Below, in pieces: positions 8,501 to 17,089 of a stretch of DNA of 64,000 bases. This DNA is from Fimousia sp045616445 (GTDB taxonomy: Bacteria; Bacillota; Clostridia; Lachnospirales; Lachnospiraceae), in contig JAZLGR010000030.1 of assembly GCA_045616445.1 (NCBI GenBank), positions 62,001-126,000 of the forward strand. The letters are read 5' to 3'. A model generated the notes under the pieces. It had not been told where the DNA came from, ran no database searches, and was given only the letters and a program-made list of their open reading frames with translations. Made by a program: the position numbers and the translations under genes. Position 1 is the first letter of the stretch, and every line of letters begins with the position of its first letter.

Positions 8501-9979
8501 CTACTGTTTTTTTAATTTTAAAGCTTTTCCGTCCACGGTGTTGCTGATGACTTTATATTTGAAGTATTCATAGCTGTCCTTCGCAATGTCAAGCTTTTTA
8601 CACTGGGAATCGGAATAATATGTATTGAAAATAGGGAGTTTCGGATTGGTTACATCATACTTCTTTGTTACGGCAAGTGGTGAGAATGCGCAGGAATACT
8701 TCTTGCTGTTGTAGGTTGTAGTAATGATCTTTGTGCCACAACCTACAAATGTATTGCCAAGGATGCTGATATCTGCATCTCCGTCCATACGGATCGGTGC
8801 TTCAGAATAGCCAGTACAATTCATAAATGTACAGTCCTTGATCGCACTGTCTCTCCAGCTCATCATACGAATGGTATTGGAGCTTTTGATGTTGCTGCCG
8901 ATATTCTCAAAGGTACAGTTGGCAATTGTAATGTTCTCATGGTAGAACTGACTTTTGCCATTATCGGAATAATTATGGGTTCCAATTGCACCATTGGCAT
9001 TCTTGAAGGTACAGTTGGTAATCATCACCTGTTTACAACAAGTCTTATCCTTGCTGCTCCAGGTTGCATTGAATCCATCATTGTCATCGGAGTCAATGTT
9101 GATACATTCCTTCCAGGAATATGCTGACTTGCCAGCTGGTGTACTGGTTCCTTCCATATAACAGTCTGTGATGATGACATTACAGGAGCTGTTGATTTCG
9201 AAGAAATGGTACTTCTTCTTATCCATGTTATAGAGGTTGAGATTCTCGATTCGGATATCTCTTGCATGTCCCATGGTGAAGGTCATACCGTCACCCTTCA
9301 TGTCTACCACTGCGCCATTGCCACGGAATGTAACATTCTGGCTTCCTTCGTAACCATATATCTTTTCTTTGCACTTACTTGGTGGTACCAATCCAAAGAC
9401 GGTTGCCGAACCGCTGATCTTCTCAAATCTGGTTTCAGGGTCGCACTTAATGGTTACATTCGATGGAATGTAGATGGTATTGGAAATCCGATAGATCCCA
9501 GGGCCAATATTTAAGGTTCCACCGCCGGCATTCTCAAACTCATTCATATAGGATTTGATCATATAGTAGCAGCCATTCTTGCTGGCTGCGCCGTTGGCCA
9601 TCAGGGAATCTGGTGTAATATCATAAGTTGGATAAACAACCGTCGCCGCACAGTTGTAAGCTTTGCCGCTTACTGTGGCAGTAATAGTGCATTTGCCAGT
9701 TTCTACTGCGGTCACCTTGCCCTTGCTGTTAACCTTTGCAATGGAAGGATCGCTGCTTTTCCACTTAGGTGTTTTCGTTGTTCCGGTAACTTTTAAAGTC
9801 TTTGTTTCTCCTTTTACAATTTTCTTCTTTGTTGCACTGATCGCAACCTTCGCGTTGGTTACGTATGTAAAAGGATTCTCTGGTGTGATATTCACAAAGC
9901 ATAACAAAAATCCCACACAGAGAATAAAACGCACAATGGTGCGCTGATCCATTCTTAAACATCTGCCAAATGTTTTCAC
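8501..9979 (-). CDS. Secreted BIG2 plus right-handed beta-helix protein
   Basis: The 492-residue protein has an N-terminal hydrophobic export segment, then a bacterial Ig-like BIG2 domain (about residues 45-115; KWKSSDPSIAKVNSKGKV, GKCTITATV), then a long parallel beta-helix (about 130-440) with repeated turns such as VIITDCYMEG, VMITNCTFKN, ITIANCTFEN and SAIKDCTFMNC. Such folds occur in pectate lyases, polygalacturonases and tailspikes. An acidic patch, INIDSDDNDG, sits where such enzymes often hold active-site acids, but I cannot name a substrate. The start is a GTG at 9979 with TAGGAG eight bases upstream; an ATG nine codons later is the alternative. Role in polysaccharide binding or cleavage is inference. 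Confidence 0.75.
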   Translation of the reverse strand: MKTFGRCLRMDQRTIVRFILCVGFLLCFVNITPENPFTYVTNAKVAISATKKKIVKGETKTLKVTGTTKTPKWKSSDPSIAKVNSKGKVTAVETGKCTITATVSGKAYNCAATVVYPTYDITPDSLMANGAASKNGCYYMIKSYMNEFENAGGGTLNIGPGIYRISNTIYIPSNVTIKCDPETRFEKISGSATVFGLVPPSKCKEKIYGYEGSQNVTFRGNGAVVDMKGDGMTFTMGHARDIRIENLNLYNMDKKKYHFFEINSSCNVIITDCYMEGTSTPAGKSAYSWKECINIDSDDNDGFNATWSSKDKTCCKQVMITNCTFKNANGAIGTHNYSDNGKSQFYHENITIANCTFENIGSNIKSSNTIRMMSWRDSAIKDCTFMNCTGYSEAPIRMDGDADISILGNTFVGCGTKIITTTYNSKKYSCAFSPLAVTKKYDVTNPKLPIFNTYYSDSQCKKLDIAKDSYEYFKYKVISNTVDGKALKLKKQ

Positions 9980-10010
9980 CCGAGTAACTCCTATCTAAAA
10001 ATCCTCTTTC

Positions 10011-12128
10011 TTAAGATGGAGCATTCTTGGGAACAAATCTGCGTTCACCCTTCACAGGTTTTTCCTCTTTTAACTGCTTTACTGCCCATCTCTTGAAATA
10101 ATCCTGAGAATTCAAGGCTGTCTTTCCTCTGCGGTCTACGCGCTTGTAGGTACCGTCTGCCTGATAAATTCTCGCCTGAAGTGTATCATCAAGCTGAACA
10201 AAAAGCACTTCTTTTACCTGATTCTTGAGTTCTTCATCTTCCACTGGGAATACAATTTCCACTCGACGTTCCAGGTTTCGGTTCATCCAGTCTGCACTGC
10301 CAAGGAATACGTTCTCTTCGCCATCATTATAGAAATAGAAGATTCTTGCATGTTCAAGAAATTCTCCAACGATGGATCTGACTGTAATATTCTCACTGAC
10401 ACCCGGGATTCCAACCTTCAGACAGCAGATGCCTCGTACAATAAGGTCAATCTTAACGCCTGCCTGAGATGCTTCATATAATTTCTGAATAATTCCTTTA
10501 TGGTTTAAGGAGTTCATCTTGGCAATGATTCTAGCTTCCTTGCCTGCCTTCGCATGTTCGATTTCGCGGTCGATCATGGAGAAGAATGCATCCTTCAACC
10601 AGTAAGGAGCAACTAAGAGCTTGTTCCACTGTTCCGGTTCAGAGTATCCGGATAACATATTAAATACAGCGGTGGCATCACTGCCGATTGCTTCATCACA
10701 GGTAAATAATCCCATATCTGTGTAGATCTTAGCTGTGGAATCATTGTAGTTACCCGTTCCGAGATGCACGTATCTCTTAATTCCTTCTTCTTCTCTTCTA
10801 ACAACAAGAGTAATCTTACTGTGAGTTTTTAATCCAAGTAAACCGTAGATTACATGACATCCTGCCTTTTCAAGCTTTCTTGCCCATACGATGTTGTTCT
10901 CTTCATCGAATCTGGCCTTTAATTCTACCAGTACGGATACCTGCTTGCCAGCCATGGCTGCCGCTTCGAGGGCTGCAATGATTGGAGAGTTACCGGATAC
11001 ACGGTATAAGGTCTGCTTGATTGCAAGAACATTCGGATCTTCGCTTGCTTCCTTGATGAAGTCAACAACCGGATCAAAACTCTGATATGGATGGTGCATC
11101 AGCACATCCTTCTCTCTTACCACGTCGAAAATAGATTCCCCGTTCATAAATTCTTTTAGTGGTGATGGCTTGAATTTCTTGTTTCTCATATCATCCCAGC
11201 CTTCTAATCCGTGAAGCTTCATGAAATACTTCAGATCCATCGGACCATTGAGATGATAGATATTGTCTTTCTTCACTGAAAAACTTTCCACCAGATATTT
11301 CACGATCTTCTTATCCATGCCGTCTTCGATGCTTAAGTGGATAACCTGTCCCCACTGGCGTCCCCTGATCTTTTCTTCGATTTCAAGTAAAAGATCCGCC
11401 GCATCCTCTTCATCGATGGTTAAATCGGCATTACGAATGATACGATAAACACCCATAGACTTAATCTTGTGATTTAAGAAGAGTTTATTCATATTCTGCT
11501 TGATTATCTCCTCTAATAATACCAAAGATTGCGTACCATCTTCGTCACAAAGGAAGTAGCCGCGAGGCAATACATCAGGCACCTGAACGGTTGCAAATTC
11601 GGCTTCATTCTTGTCATCCTTTGGTGCGATCATGGCAGCGATATTGATGGATTTGTTGCGTACTAACGGGAATGGACGGGAAGAGTCTACTGCCATTGGA
11701 GTCAGTACAGGATATACGATCTCATCAAAGTATGCTTCTGTCTGTTTTGCCTGTTCTTCTGTTAAATCTTTGTAGGATTTGATCAGTGTCAGTCCATTCT
11801 CTGCAAGCTTTGGCAGAATGGACATATTCAGTGTATTGTACTGGGATTTCATAAACTCATGAAGTTTCTTGCTGATGGCTTTTAACTGTTCGCCGGCAGT
11901 CATCCCTGCGATATCCTTCTTCTTGCTTCCGGCATTGTCAACATCTGTTAAGGATGCAACACGTACCATGAAAAATTCATCTAAGTTGGATGCAGTAATT
12001 GCAAGGAAGTTCAGACGTTCTAAGATTGGAAGGTCTGTTCTTTTGGCTTCCTCTAAGCATCGCTCATTAAATTTAATCCAGCTAAGCTCCCGGTTGTCAT
12101 AATATTCCGGGTTTTTCAATTCTTTCAT
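10011..12128 (-). CDS. ppk1: Polyphosphate kinase 1
   Basis: The 705-residue enzyme reversibly transfers the terminal phosphate of ATP to polyphosphate. It begins with the family N-terminal motif NRELSWIKFNERCLEEA. The core contains HHPYQSFDPVVDFI, AIKQTLYRVSGNSPI and the phospholipase-D-like catalytic strand LLGLKTHSKITLVV, whose histidine is the phosphorylated residue in PPK1, followed by YVHLGTGNYN and, near the end, GSADWMNRNLERRVE. Length matches PPK1. It lies 13 bases after the Ppx/GppA gene, so synthesis and breakdown of polyphosphate are encoded as one operon. Confidence 0.96.
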   Translation of the reverse strand: MKELKNPEYYDNRELSWIKFNERCLEEAKRTDLPILERLNFLAITASNLDEFFMVRVASLTDVDNAGSKKKDIAGMTAGEQLKAISKKLHEFMKSQYNTLNMSILPKLAENGLTLIKSYKDLTEEQAKQTEAYFDEIVYPVLTPMAVDSSRPFPLVRNKSINIAAMIAPKDDKNEAEFATVQVPDVLPRGYFLCDEDGTQSLVLLEEIIKQNMNKLFLNHKIKSMGVYRIIRNADLTIDEEDAADLLLEIEEKIRGRQWGQVIHLSIEDGMDKKIVKYLVESFSVKKDNIYHLNGPMDLKYFMKLHGLEGWDDMRNKKFKPSPLKEFMNGESIFDVVREKDVLMHHPYQSFDPVVDFIKEASEDPNVLAIKQTLYRVSGNSPIIAALEAAAMAGKQVSVLVELKARFDEENNIVWARKLEKAGCHVIYGLLGLKTHSKITLVVRREEEGIKRYVHLGTGNYNDSTAKIYTDMGLFTCDEAIGSDATAVFNMLSGYSEPEQWNKLLVAPYWLKDAFFSMIDREIEHAKAGKEARIIAKMNSLNHKGIIQKLYEASQAGVKIDLIVRGICCLKVGIPGVSENITVRSIVGEFLEHARIFYFYNDGEENVFLGSADWMNRNLERRVEIVFPVEDEELKNQVKEVLFVQLDDTLQARIYQADGTYKRVDRRGKTALNSQDYFKRWAVKQLKEEKPVKGERRFVPKNAPS

Positions 12129-12141
12129 ATTCTATCCTCAT

Positions 12142-13674
12142 CTACAGAGTATTAAATCTCTGATTTTTTTCTCTAAGTACTAATTTATAACCATACATTG
12201 CTTCGAAGAATTCATCATAGCGCTTGATGAAGTTCTTTTCTAAAATTCCATCAGATAAGGAGTTTACAGTAATGCGGAACTCTTCATCTCTGATTGCAGT
12301 TTTCACTGTATCAAACTTCTGACAGTGGGCCACATCAATGATGTTCGCAATACCAAGAAGCACTGCAAGCTTTCCGATGGTTACCTTCTCCTGACGGGTG
12401 TAGTCCTGTCCGCCGATATAATCCATAAATGTATCGTAATCCATCTTGTGACAGCGGATGATCTCGCCGATAATCTTACGTTCTCTTCCGGAAAGGCCAA
12501 CGATTTCAGAACGTTTTACAATGTAAGCGGAAATCTTGGTGGAGTCATCCATGGAAATATAGGTTCCCACGTTGTGAAGCAGTGCTGCAATCTTGAGATA
12601 GAGCTGTTCTCTCTCAGTAAGAACTGCGGATTTTGTCAGTCCACGGAATAATATCTGTCCCAGTTTTTCCACATAATAGTTATGTTCTGTGGCAGTGATA
12701 TATCGTTTCATGATCTTCACTACTTCTGTCTCAATATCCTTCTTGAAGTCATGGGCACCGCGGATATAACGGTTGTCGATGGCATGCTCATAAGCAATAC
12801 CGTCATTCATCTCAATACCGGAAATCCATGCTTCACTTGCGCCGATCTTCTTGAAGAATTCTTCACAAATGATAACCGCTGGCATTAAGATGTCGGCATC
12901 TTCGGTAAAGGATAAATTCTGGCTTAATGTCTTACGCGCTTTCTTACATAACTTTAAGAACTTGTCTGCATTTAACACATCGCCCTTCTTGCTCTTCCAA
13001 GCCGGCTGAGTGAGGAATAAATCCCCTGCGATGATCAATGTTTTCAGATTCAGGTCATTTAAGAATACACTTTCCAATTCGTTGAAACGGTAGGAAATCA
13101 TCTCACGAATCAGAACTGTCTGTTCCTCGCGGGAATATCCTGTTTCGTGGAGCCACTCTCTTAACAGAAGGGTTCCTAAGGAAATGTTCTGTGTCAGCAC
13201 CAGTTCTCCACCACTTACGATGGTGACACGAAGCTTTCCTGGGCTGGCATCTAAGATAACTGCTCCATCCTTACCTATCTCTTCAAATTTTGGATTGGAC
13301 ACGACCCCTTTATAGATCAGGAAGCTTTGCTGTGGGCTTGTAACGACCTGAACATCATAACCGGTTGCCATCTTAATCTGGTTTAAGATAAAATGCTGAT
13401 TCTTTGCTTCACGGATTGCAGTACCGCCATATACCATAACCTGTTCTGCACCGAATTCAGCAATCAGTCTTTTTAATTTTTCTATTTTCTTACAAAGCTT
13501 ACGGATCATACCGTTGGAAATACTTCCTGTGCGGATCGTATCTTTACCGATCAGAAGTTTCTCCTTCACTTTGTTAAGCAACGTCATTTCGCCGGATCCA
13601 TTCACCTGATAAATAGTAAGTGTGGTTTCATAGGATCCGATGGTAATCGCTGCAAATACATGTAGTCTGCTCAT
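12142..13674 (-). CDS. ppx: Ppx/GppA-family exopolyphosphatase with HD domain
   Basis: The 510-residue protein has an N-terminal actin-like Ppx/GppA domain (AAITIGSYETTLTIYQV, VMVYGGTAIREAKN) and a C-terminal HD-like domain (around residues 320-470) that includes LKIAALLHNVGTYIS. Family members release phosphate from polyphosphate ends or hydrolyse pppGpp. The phosphate-binding loop usually reads DIGGGS; here the corresponding strand is VILDASPGKLRVTIVSGG, lacking the glycine-rich form, so activity may differ from textbook Ppx. It leads the operon with ppk1. AGGAGG stands seven bases before the ATG. Confidence 0.85.
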   Translation of the reverse strand: MSRLHVFAAITIGSYETTLTIYQVNGSGEMTLLNKVKEKLLIGKDTIRTGSISNGMIRKLCKKIEKLKRLIAEFGAEQVMVYGGTAIREAKNQHFILNQIKMATGYDVQVVTSPQQSFLIYKGVVSNPKFEEIGKDGAVILDASPGKLRVTIVSGGELVLTQNISLGTLLLREWLHETGYSREEQTVLIREMISYRFNELESVFLNDLNLKTLIIAGDLFLTQPAWKSKKGDVLNADKFLKLCKKARKTLSQNLSFTEDADILMPAVIICEEFFKKIGASEAWISGIEMNDGIAYEHAIDNRYIRGAHDFKKDIETEVVKIMKRYITATEHNYYVEKLGQILFRGLTKSAVLTEREQLYLKIAALLHNVGTYISMDDSTKISAYIVKRSEIVGLSGRERKIIGEIIRCHKMDYDTFMDYIGGQDYTRQEKVTIGKLAVLLGIANIIDVAHCQKFDTVKTAIRDEEFRITVNSLSDGILEKNFIKRYDEFFEAMYGYKLVLREKNQRFNTL

Positions 13675-13725
13675 TGTAGTCCTCCTTAAGTTCTACATCG
13701 TATTCTCATCATAATTCCAAAGCAT

Positions 13726-13734
13726 ATTATAACA
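13726..13734 (-). promoter_or_regulatory. Extended -10 promoter of ppx-ppk1
   Basis: On the minus strand TGTTATAAT gives an extended -10 about 55 bases before the ppx start; no good -35 is present. It abuts the terminator of the upstream lysA gene. Confidence 0.55.
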
Positions 13735-13744
13735 CATATAATGT

Positions 13745-13772
13745 AAAAAGGAGTTCCAGATTGGAACTCCTT
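13745..13772 (-). terminator. Terminator of lysA
   Basis: A 10-bp stem AAGGAGTTCC/GGAACTCCTT with a 5-base loop is flanked by an A run that reads as a U tract on the minus strand. The fba terminator at 15390-15419 uses the same stem. Confidence 0.88.
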
Positions 13773-13803
13773 ACATAAATTTTACTTATAGATTAAGTCT
13801 AAA

Positions 13804-15063
13804 TTATAATTCCACGTTCCAGAAATCGCCTAAAGTTGCAAAATAATCTTCTGGAGTTTCTGCACGACGGATCATCTTTGTGCTGCCATCTTCTCTTAAT
13901 AAGATTTCAGCGGAACGTAAACGTCCATTGTAGTTGTAACCCATGGAGAATCCGTGAGCACCTGCATCGTGGATGAATAATAAATCACCTTTTTCAATTT
14001 CTGGTAACATACGGTCCACTGCGAATTTATCACAGTTTTCACATAAGGAACCTACAACGTCATACTTATGATCGCAAGGTGCATCTTCTTTACCCATAAC
14101 AGTGATATGGTGGTAAGCACCGTAGATTGCTGGTCTCATTAAGTTTGCTGCACAGGCATCCACACCGATGTATTCTTTGTGTGTATGTTTTTCATGGATT
14201 GCTTTTGTAATAAGCGCGCCATTCGGTGCTAACATATAACGTCCCAATTCTGTGAAAATCTTCACATCGCCAAGTCCGGCTGGAACTAATACTTCTTCAA
14301 ATGCTTTTCTTACACCTTCACCGATGACAAAGATATCATTTGGTTCTTTGTCTGGTGTGTAAGGGACACCAACACCACCGGAGAGGTTAATGAAGGAGAG
14401 AGATACGCCTGTTTCTTCTTTGAGCTCTACTGCGATTTCAAAAAGAATTCTTGCAAGTGCTGGATAGTATTCGTTGGATACAGTATTACTTGCAAGGAAA
14501 GCATGGATACCGAATTCCTTACAGCCTTCTTCCTTTAATCTCTTATAAGCTTCGGTAAGCTGAGGTCTTGTCATACCATATTTTGCATCGCCTGGGTTAT
14601 CCATGATGTCTGTACCAAGTTCGAATACCCCACCTGGATTGAAACGACAGGAGATGGTTTCTGGAATACCACATGTTTCCTTTAAGAAATCGATATGTGT
14701 GATGTCATCTAAGTTTATGATACCGCCTAATTCACGACATTTGATGAATTCTTCTGCTGGTGTTTCGTTGGAAGAGAACATGATATTCTTGCCTGTGATG
14801 CCACATTTTTCAGACATCATCAGTTCTGTTAAGGAAGAACAGTCTGTTCCGCAGCCTTCTTCTTCTAAAATCTTTAAGATTGTTGGGTTTGGAGTTGCTT
14901 TTACTGCGAAATATTCTTTGAATCCCTTATTCCAGGAAAATGCTTTGAATAAATTTCTAGCTGTCTGTCTGATTCCTGCTTCATCATATAAATGAAATGG
15001 AGTAGGATACTGCTGGCAGATTGCTTCTAACTGATCTTTTTTGATAAATGGAATTTTTGCCAT
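13804..15063 (-). CDS. lysA: Diaminopimelate decarboxylase (group IV PLP decarboxylase)
   Basis: The 419-residue fold-type III PLP enzyme would make lysine from meso-diaminopimelate. K55 in EYFAVKATPNP is the expected Schiff-base lysine. Further motifs are GCGTDCSSLTELMMS, INLSGGVGVPY (phosphate binding), ELGRYMLAPNGALITK and SLCENCDKFAVDRMLP, the CExxD element contributed across the dimer, ending in HDAGAHGFSMGYNYNGRLR. The sequence belongs to the atypical LysA group common in Clostridia; specificity for diaminopimelate rather than another diamino acid is inferred. It is monocistronic, with a near-consensus promoter and no lysine riboswitch in its short leader. Confidence 0.85.
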   Translation of the reverse strand: MAKIPFIKKDQLEAICQQYPTPFHLYDEAGIRQTARNLFKAFSWNKGFKEYFAVKATPNPTILKILEEEGCGTDCSSLTELMMSEKCGITGKNIMFSSNETPAEEFIKCRELGGIINLDDITHIDFLKETCGIPETISCRFNPGGVFELGTDIMDNPGDAKYGMTRPQLTEAYKRLKEEGCKEFGIHAFLASNTVSNEYYPALARILFEIAVELKEETGVSLSFINLSGGVGVPYTPDKEPNDIFVIGEGVRKAFEEVLVPAGLGDVKIFTELGRYMLAPNGALITKAIHEKHTHKEYIGVDACAANLMRPAIYGAYHHITVMGKEDAPCDHKYDVVGSLCENCDKFAVDRMLPEIEKGDLLFIHDAGAHGFSMGYNYNGRLRSAEILLREDGSTKMIRRAETPEDYFATLGDFWNVEL

Positions 15064-15131
15064 AATGTTTTCTCCTCTTCTATATATAATATATCTTTTC
15101 CTTTTTATTAGTTTAAAAATGCACTAGTCTT

Positions 15132-15160
15132 ACTATAGTAAAGCAGAAAAACAATGTCAA
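15132..15160 (-). promoter_or_regulatory. Strong promoter of lysA
   Basis: On the minus strand a perfect -35 TTGACA (15155-15160) is spaced 17 bases from TATAGT (15132-15137). The leader to the ATG is about 60 bases and ends in GAGGAG. Confidence 0.88.
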
Positions 15161-15209
15161 CAAACTATCACTTAATTTTTGAAGGTTTCGCAGTCGGATT
15201 ATTCATATA

Positions 15210-15238
15210 TTGAATCATTTGTCAAAGATTGGTATAAT
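15210..15238 (+). promoter_or_regulatory. Orphan sigma-A-type promoter in the lysA-fba gap
   Basis: TTGAAT (15210-15215), a 17-base spacer and TATAAT (15233-15238) form a good promoter on the plus strand, pointing away from lysA into a region with no gene on that strand. The transcript would run to the hairpin at 15311-15341. Confidence 0.7.
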
Positions 15239-15244
15239 AATTAT

Positions 15245-15345
15245 GTATAGCACTTCGCATATGTGTTAACAGTAACGGGGAGCTGTATAGATCGAACGTT
15301 TTATATTAGTAAAAAGGTCAGAGATTATCTCTGACCTTTTTGCAT
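15245..15345 (+). ncRNA. Candidate small RNA of about 100 nt
   Basis: The segment is bounded by a good promoter (15210-15238) and a perfect intrinsic terminator (stem of about 14 bp at 15311-15341 followed by a T run). The roughly 65 bases between hold no convincing reading frame: the only ATG frame ends after eight codons and lacks a ribosome-binding site. A GGGG-containing stretch near 15277 could be a single-stranded seed. It does not resemble 6S, SRP or tmRNA to my eye. The existence of a transcript is inferred; its function is unknown. Confidence 0.5.
15311..15345 (+). terminator. Terminator of the candidate small RNA
   Basis: An inverted repeat AAAAAGGTCAGAGA/TCTCTGACCTTTTT with a TTA loop. 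It is symmetrical enough to act on both strands and could also back up the fba terminator. Confidence 0.85.
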
Positions 15346-15350
15346 GATAT

Positions 15351-15380
15351 GGAAAACTATGGTACGGTAACATAGTTTCC
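15351..15380. repeat. Intergenic hairpin between two terminators
   Basis: An inverted repeat GGAAAACTATG/CATAGTTTCC (one unpaired A) with a 9-base loop and no T run, lying between the small-RNA terminator and the fba terminator. It makes three consecutive hairpins within 110 bases. It could stabilise the 3' end of read-through fba mRNA; that is inference. Confidence 0.5.
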
Positions 15381-15389
15381 TAATGCCAT

Positions 15390-15419
15390 AAAAAAAGGAG
15401 TTCCTTTAAGGAACTCCTT
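15390..15419 (-). terminator. Terminator of fba
   Basis: Stem AAGGAGTTCC/GGAACTCCTT with loop TTTAA, flanked on the left by seven A (U tract on the minus strand). It sits about 35 bases beyond the fba stop. The stem is identical to that of the lysA terminator. Confidence 0.9.
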
Positions 15420-15453
15420 ACATTATTTAAGTAGAAATCTAAAATTCTAAGAA

Positions 15454-16320
15454 TTAAGCCTGACCAACAGATCCGAATAATTCCATCTTTTCGATTACTG
15501 TAGCTTTGATTCCAGCAACACCTGGAGCTAATAATTTACGAGGATCAAATCCTTTACCTTCTAAGTCTTTACCAGCTTCGATGTACTTACGAACTTCTGC
15601 CTGGAATGCTAACTGACATTCTGTGTTAACGTTAACTTTGGAAACACCTAATTCGATTGCTTTTCTTACCTGTTCAGCTGGGATACCTGTACCACCGTGT
15701 AATACTAATGGCATATCGCCTGTCTGCTGCTGAATAGCATCTAATGTTTCGAAGCTTAATCCAGCCCAGTTTTCTGGGTATTTACCATGGATGTTACCGA
15801 TACCTGCTGCTAACATAGATACGCCTAAGTCAGCGATTGTTTTACATTCGATTGGATCTGCACATTCGCCAGCGCCAACAACACCGTCTTCTTCTCCACC
15901 GATAGAACCAACTTCTGCTTCTAAAGAAAGACCTAACTGTTCTGTAACGTGAACTAATTCAGTTGTTTTTGCTAAGTTTTCTTCGAATGGGAAGTGAGAA
16001 CCGTCGAACATTACGGAAGAGAAACCAGCTTTGATACATTTGTAGCATCCTTCGTAGCTGCCGTGGTCTAAGTGAAGAGCTACAGGAACAGTGATGTTAA
16101 GTTCGTTGATTAAACCATTAACCATACCAACAACTGTTGTGTAACCGCCCATGTATTTACCAGCACCTTCAGATACACCTAAGATAACTGGAGACTGTTT
16201 TTCCTGAGCTACTTCTAAGATAGCTTTTGTCCATTCTAAGTTGTTGATGTTGAACTGACCTACTGCATAGTGGCCTGCTTTAGCTTTCTGTAACATTTCT
16301 TTTGCTGAAACTAATCCCAT
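15454..16320 (-). CDS. fba: Class II fructose-bisphosphate aldolase
   Basis: The 288-residue zinc-dependent aldolase splits fructose 1,6-bisphosphate into DHAP and glyceraldehyde 3-phosphate in glycolysis. VALHLDHGSYE carries the family Zn/catalytic residues (H83, D85, H86), and GFSSVMFDGSHFPFEEN, EAEVGSIGGEED, GNIHGKYP and LVLHGGTGIP follow in the usual order. The frame extends 12 codons upstream, but GGAGGA precedes the ATG at 16320 and MGLVSAKEML is the normal N-terminus. Synonymous choice is uniform, as expected for a highly expressed gene. Monocistronic. Confidence 0.97.
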   Translation of the reverse strand: MGLVSAKEMLQKAKAGHYAVGQFNINNLEWTKAILEVAQEKQSPVILGVSEGAGKYMGGYTTVVGMVNGLINELNITVPVALHLDHGSYEGCYKCIKAGFSSVMFDGSHFPFEENLAKTTELVHVTEQLGLSLEAEVGSIGGEEDGVVGAGECADPIECKTIADLGVSMLAAGIGNIHGKYPENWAGLSFETLDAIQQQTGDMPLVLHGGTGIPAEQVRKAIELGVSKVNVNTECQLAFQAEVRKYIEAGKDLEGKGFDPRKLLAPGVAGIKATVIEKMELFGSVGQA

Positions 16321-16389
16321 AATTCTAATTCCTCCATATATAATGATAGTTTGCAATAATAATCTACTCCTATGTAGATATCTGATTAT

Positions 16390-16418
16390 ATTATACAGTA
16401 GAACAATCTAATTGAAAA
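16390..16418 (-). promoter_or_regulatory. Promoter of fba
   Basis: On the minus strand TTTTCA (16413-16418), a 17-base spacer and TATAAT (16390-16395). The leader of about 65 bases contains a small hairpin (ATCTAC/GTAGAT). Confidence 0.7.
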
Positions 16419-16467
16419 GTATTTTTTCGTTTGTATAAATACAACCTTCTATGCATATATTCAATAC

Positions 16468-16902
16468 TTAAATCGTATTACTGTTGTCATCTAAGTACTG
16501 AATCATCCCCGGTCCCAGCTCATCTGTTGGACGTGCGATAAAACCGTGCTTGATGTAGAACATCTCTCGATTCTTTGCGCACATCAGATCCAACATCATC
16601 TCTGTACCTGGTTCGCGGATGGAGAGACAGTAGTTTCGAAGTTCCTGCAGAATACGCTTTCCAATTCCCATCCCCTGATAATCCGGTGATACCAGAAGAT
16701 CCTGAATATAGCAGATTACGGAACCATCCCCGACGATTCGTCCCATGCCGGCCGGACGTCTGCCATCGTATGCTACAACAATAAACAGGCTGTTATCAAG
16801 TGCTTTCTGGGCCTGGGTTTTTGATAGTTTTTTCCAATGAACGGATGCGCGCAGTTTTAAATAAGTGTCCACATCCAGATTATTCTTAATTAATGTAATC
16901 AT
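16468..16902 (-). CDS. GNAT-family N-acetyltransferase
   Basis: The 144-residue protein has the GNAT fold: the acetyl-CoA pyrophosphate loop appears as DYQGMGIGKRILQEL, preceded by strand ICYIQDLLVSP and by AGMGRIVGDGSV. The acceptor cannot be named from the sequence. GGAAGGAAAG precedes the start. It is a single gene transcribed away from the PAP2 gene. Confidence 0.88.
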   Translation of the reverse strand: MITLIKNNLDVDTYLKLRASVHWKKLSKTQAQKALDNSLFIVVAYDGRRPAGMGRIVGDGSVICYIQDLLVSPDYQGMGIGKRILQELRNYCLSIREPGTEMMLDLMCAKNREMFYIKHGFIARPTDELGPGMIQYLDDNSNTI

Positions 16903-17011
16903 AGGTCTGCTTTCCTTCCTTCACCACATCTGGGAATAAAGGGCGGATTCCTTTCAATAGATTCTTACTCTTTATAATATCACATTCCAGTAAAAAGGTC
17001 ACACGCATCTT

Positions 17012-17038
17012 TTGAAAATCAGAAAGATATGTTAAAAT
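17012..17038 (+). promoter_or_regulatory. Probable promoter of the PAP2 gene
   Basis: TTGAAA (17012-17017) lies 15 bases from TAAAAT (17033-17038), which carries an extended TGT. The spacer is short, but the extended -10 compensates. Confidence 0.45.
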
Positions 17039-17089
17039 TAATGCATAATTATAATAATAATATGAATGAAACACATAAGGAGACTTATT

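Noticed and set aside
15064..15160. Lysine riboswitch ahead of lysA
   Set aside because: The leader is only about 60 bases from a clear promoter, too short for the L-box fold.
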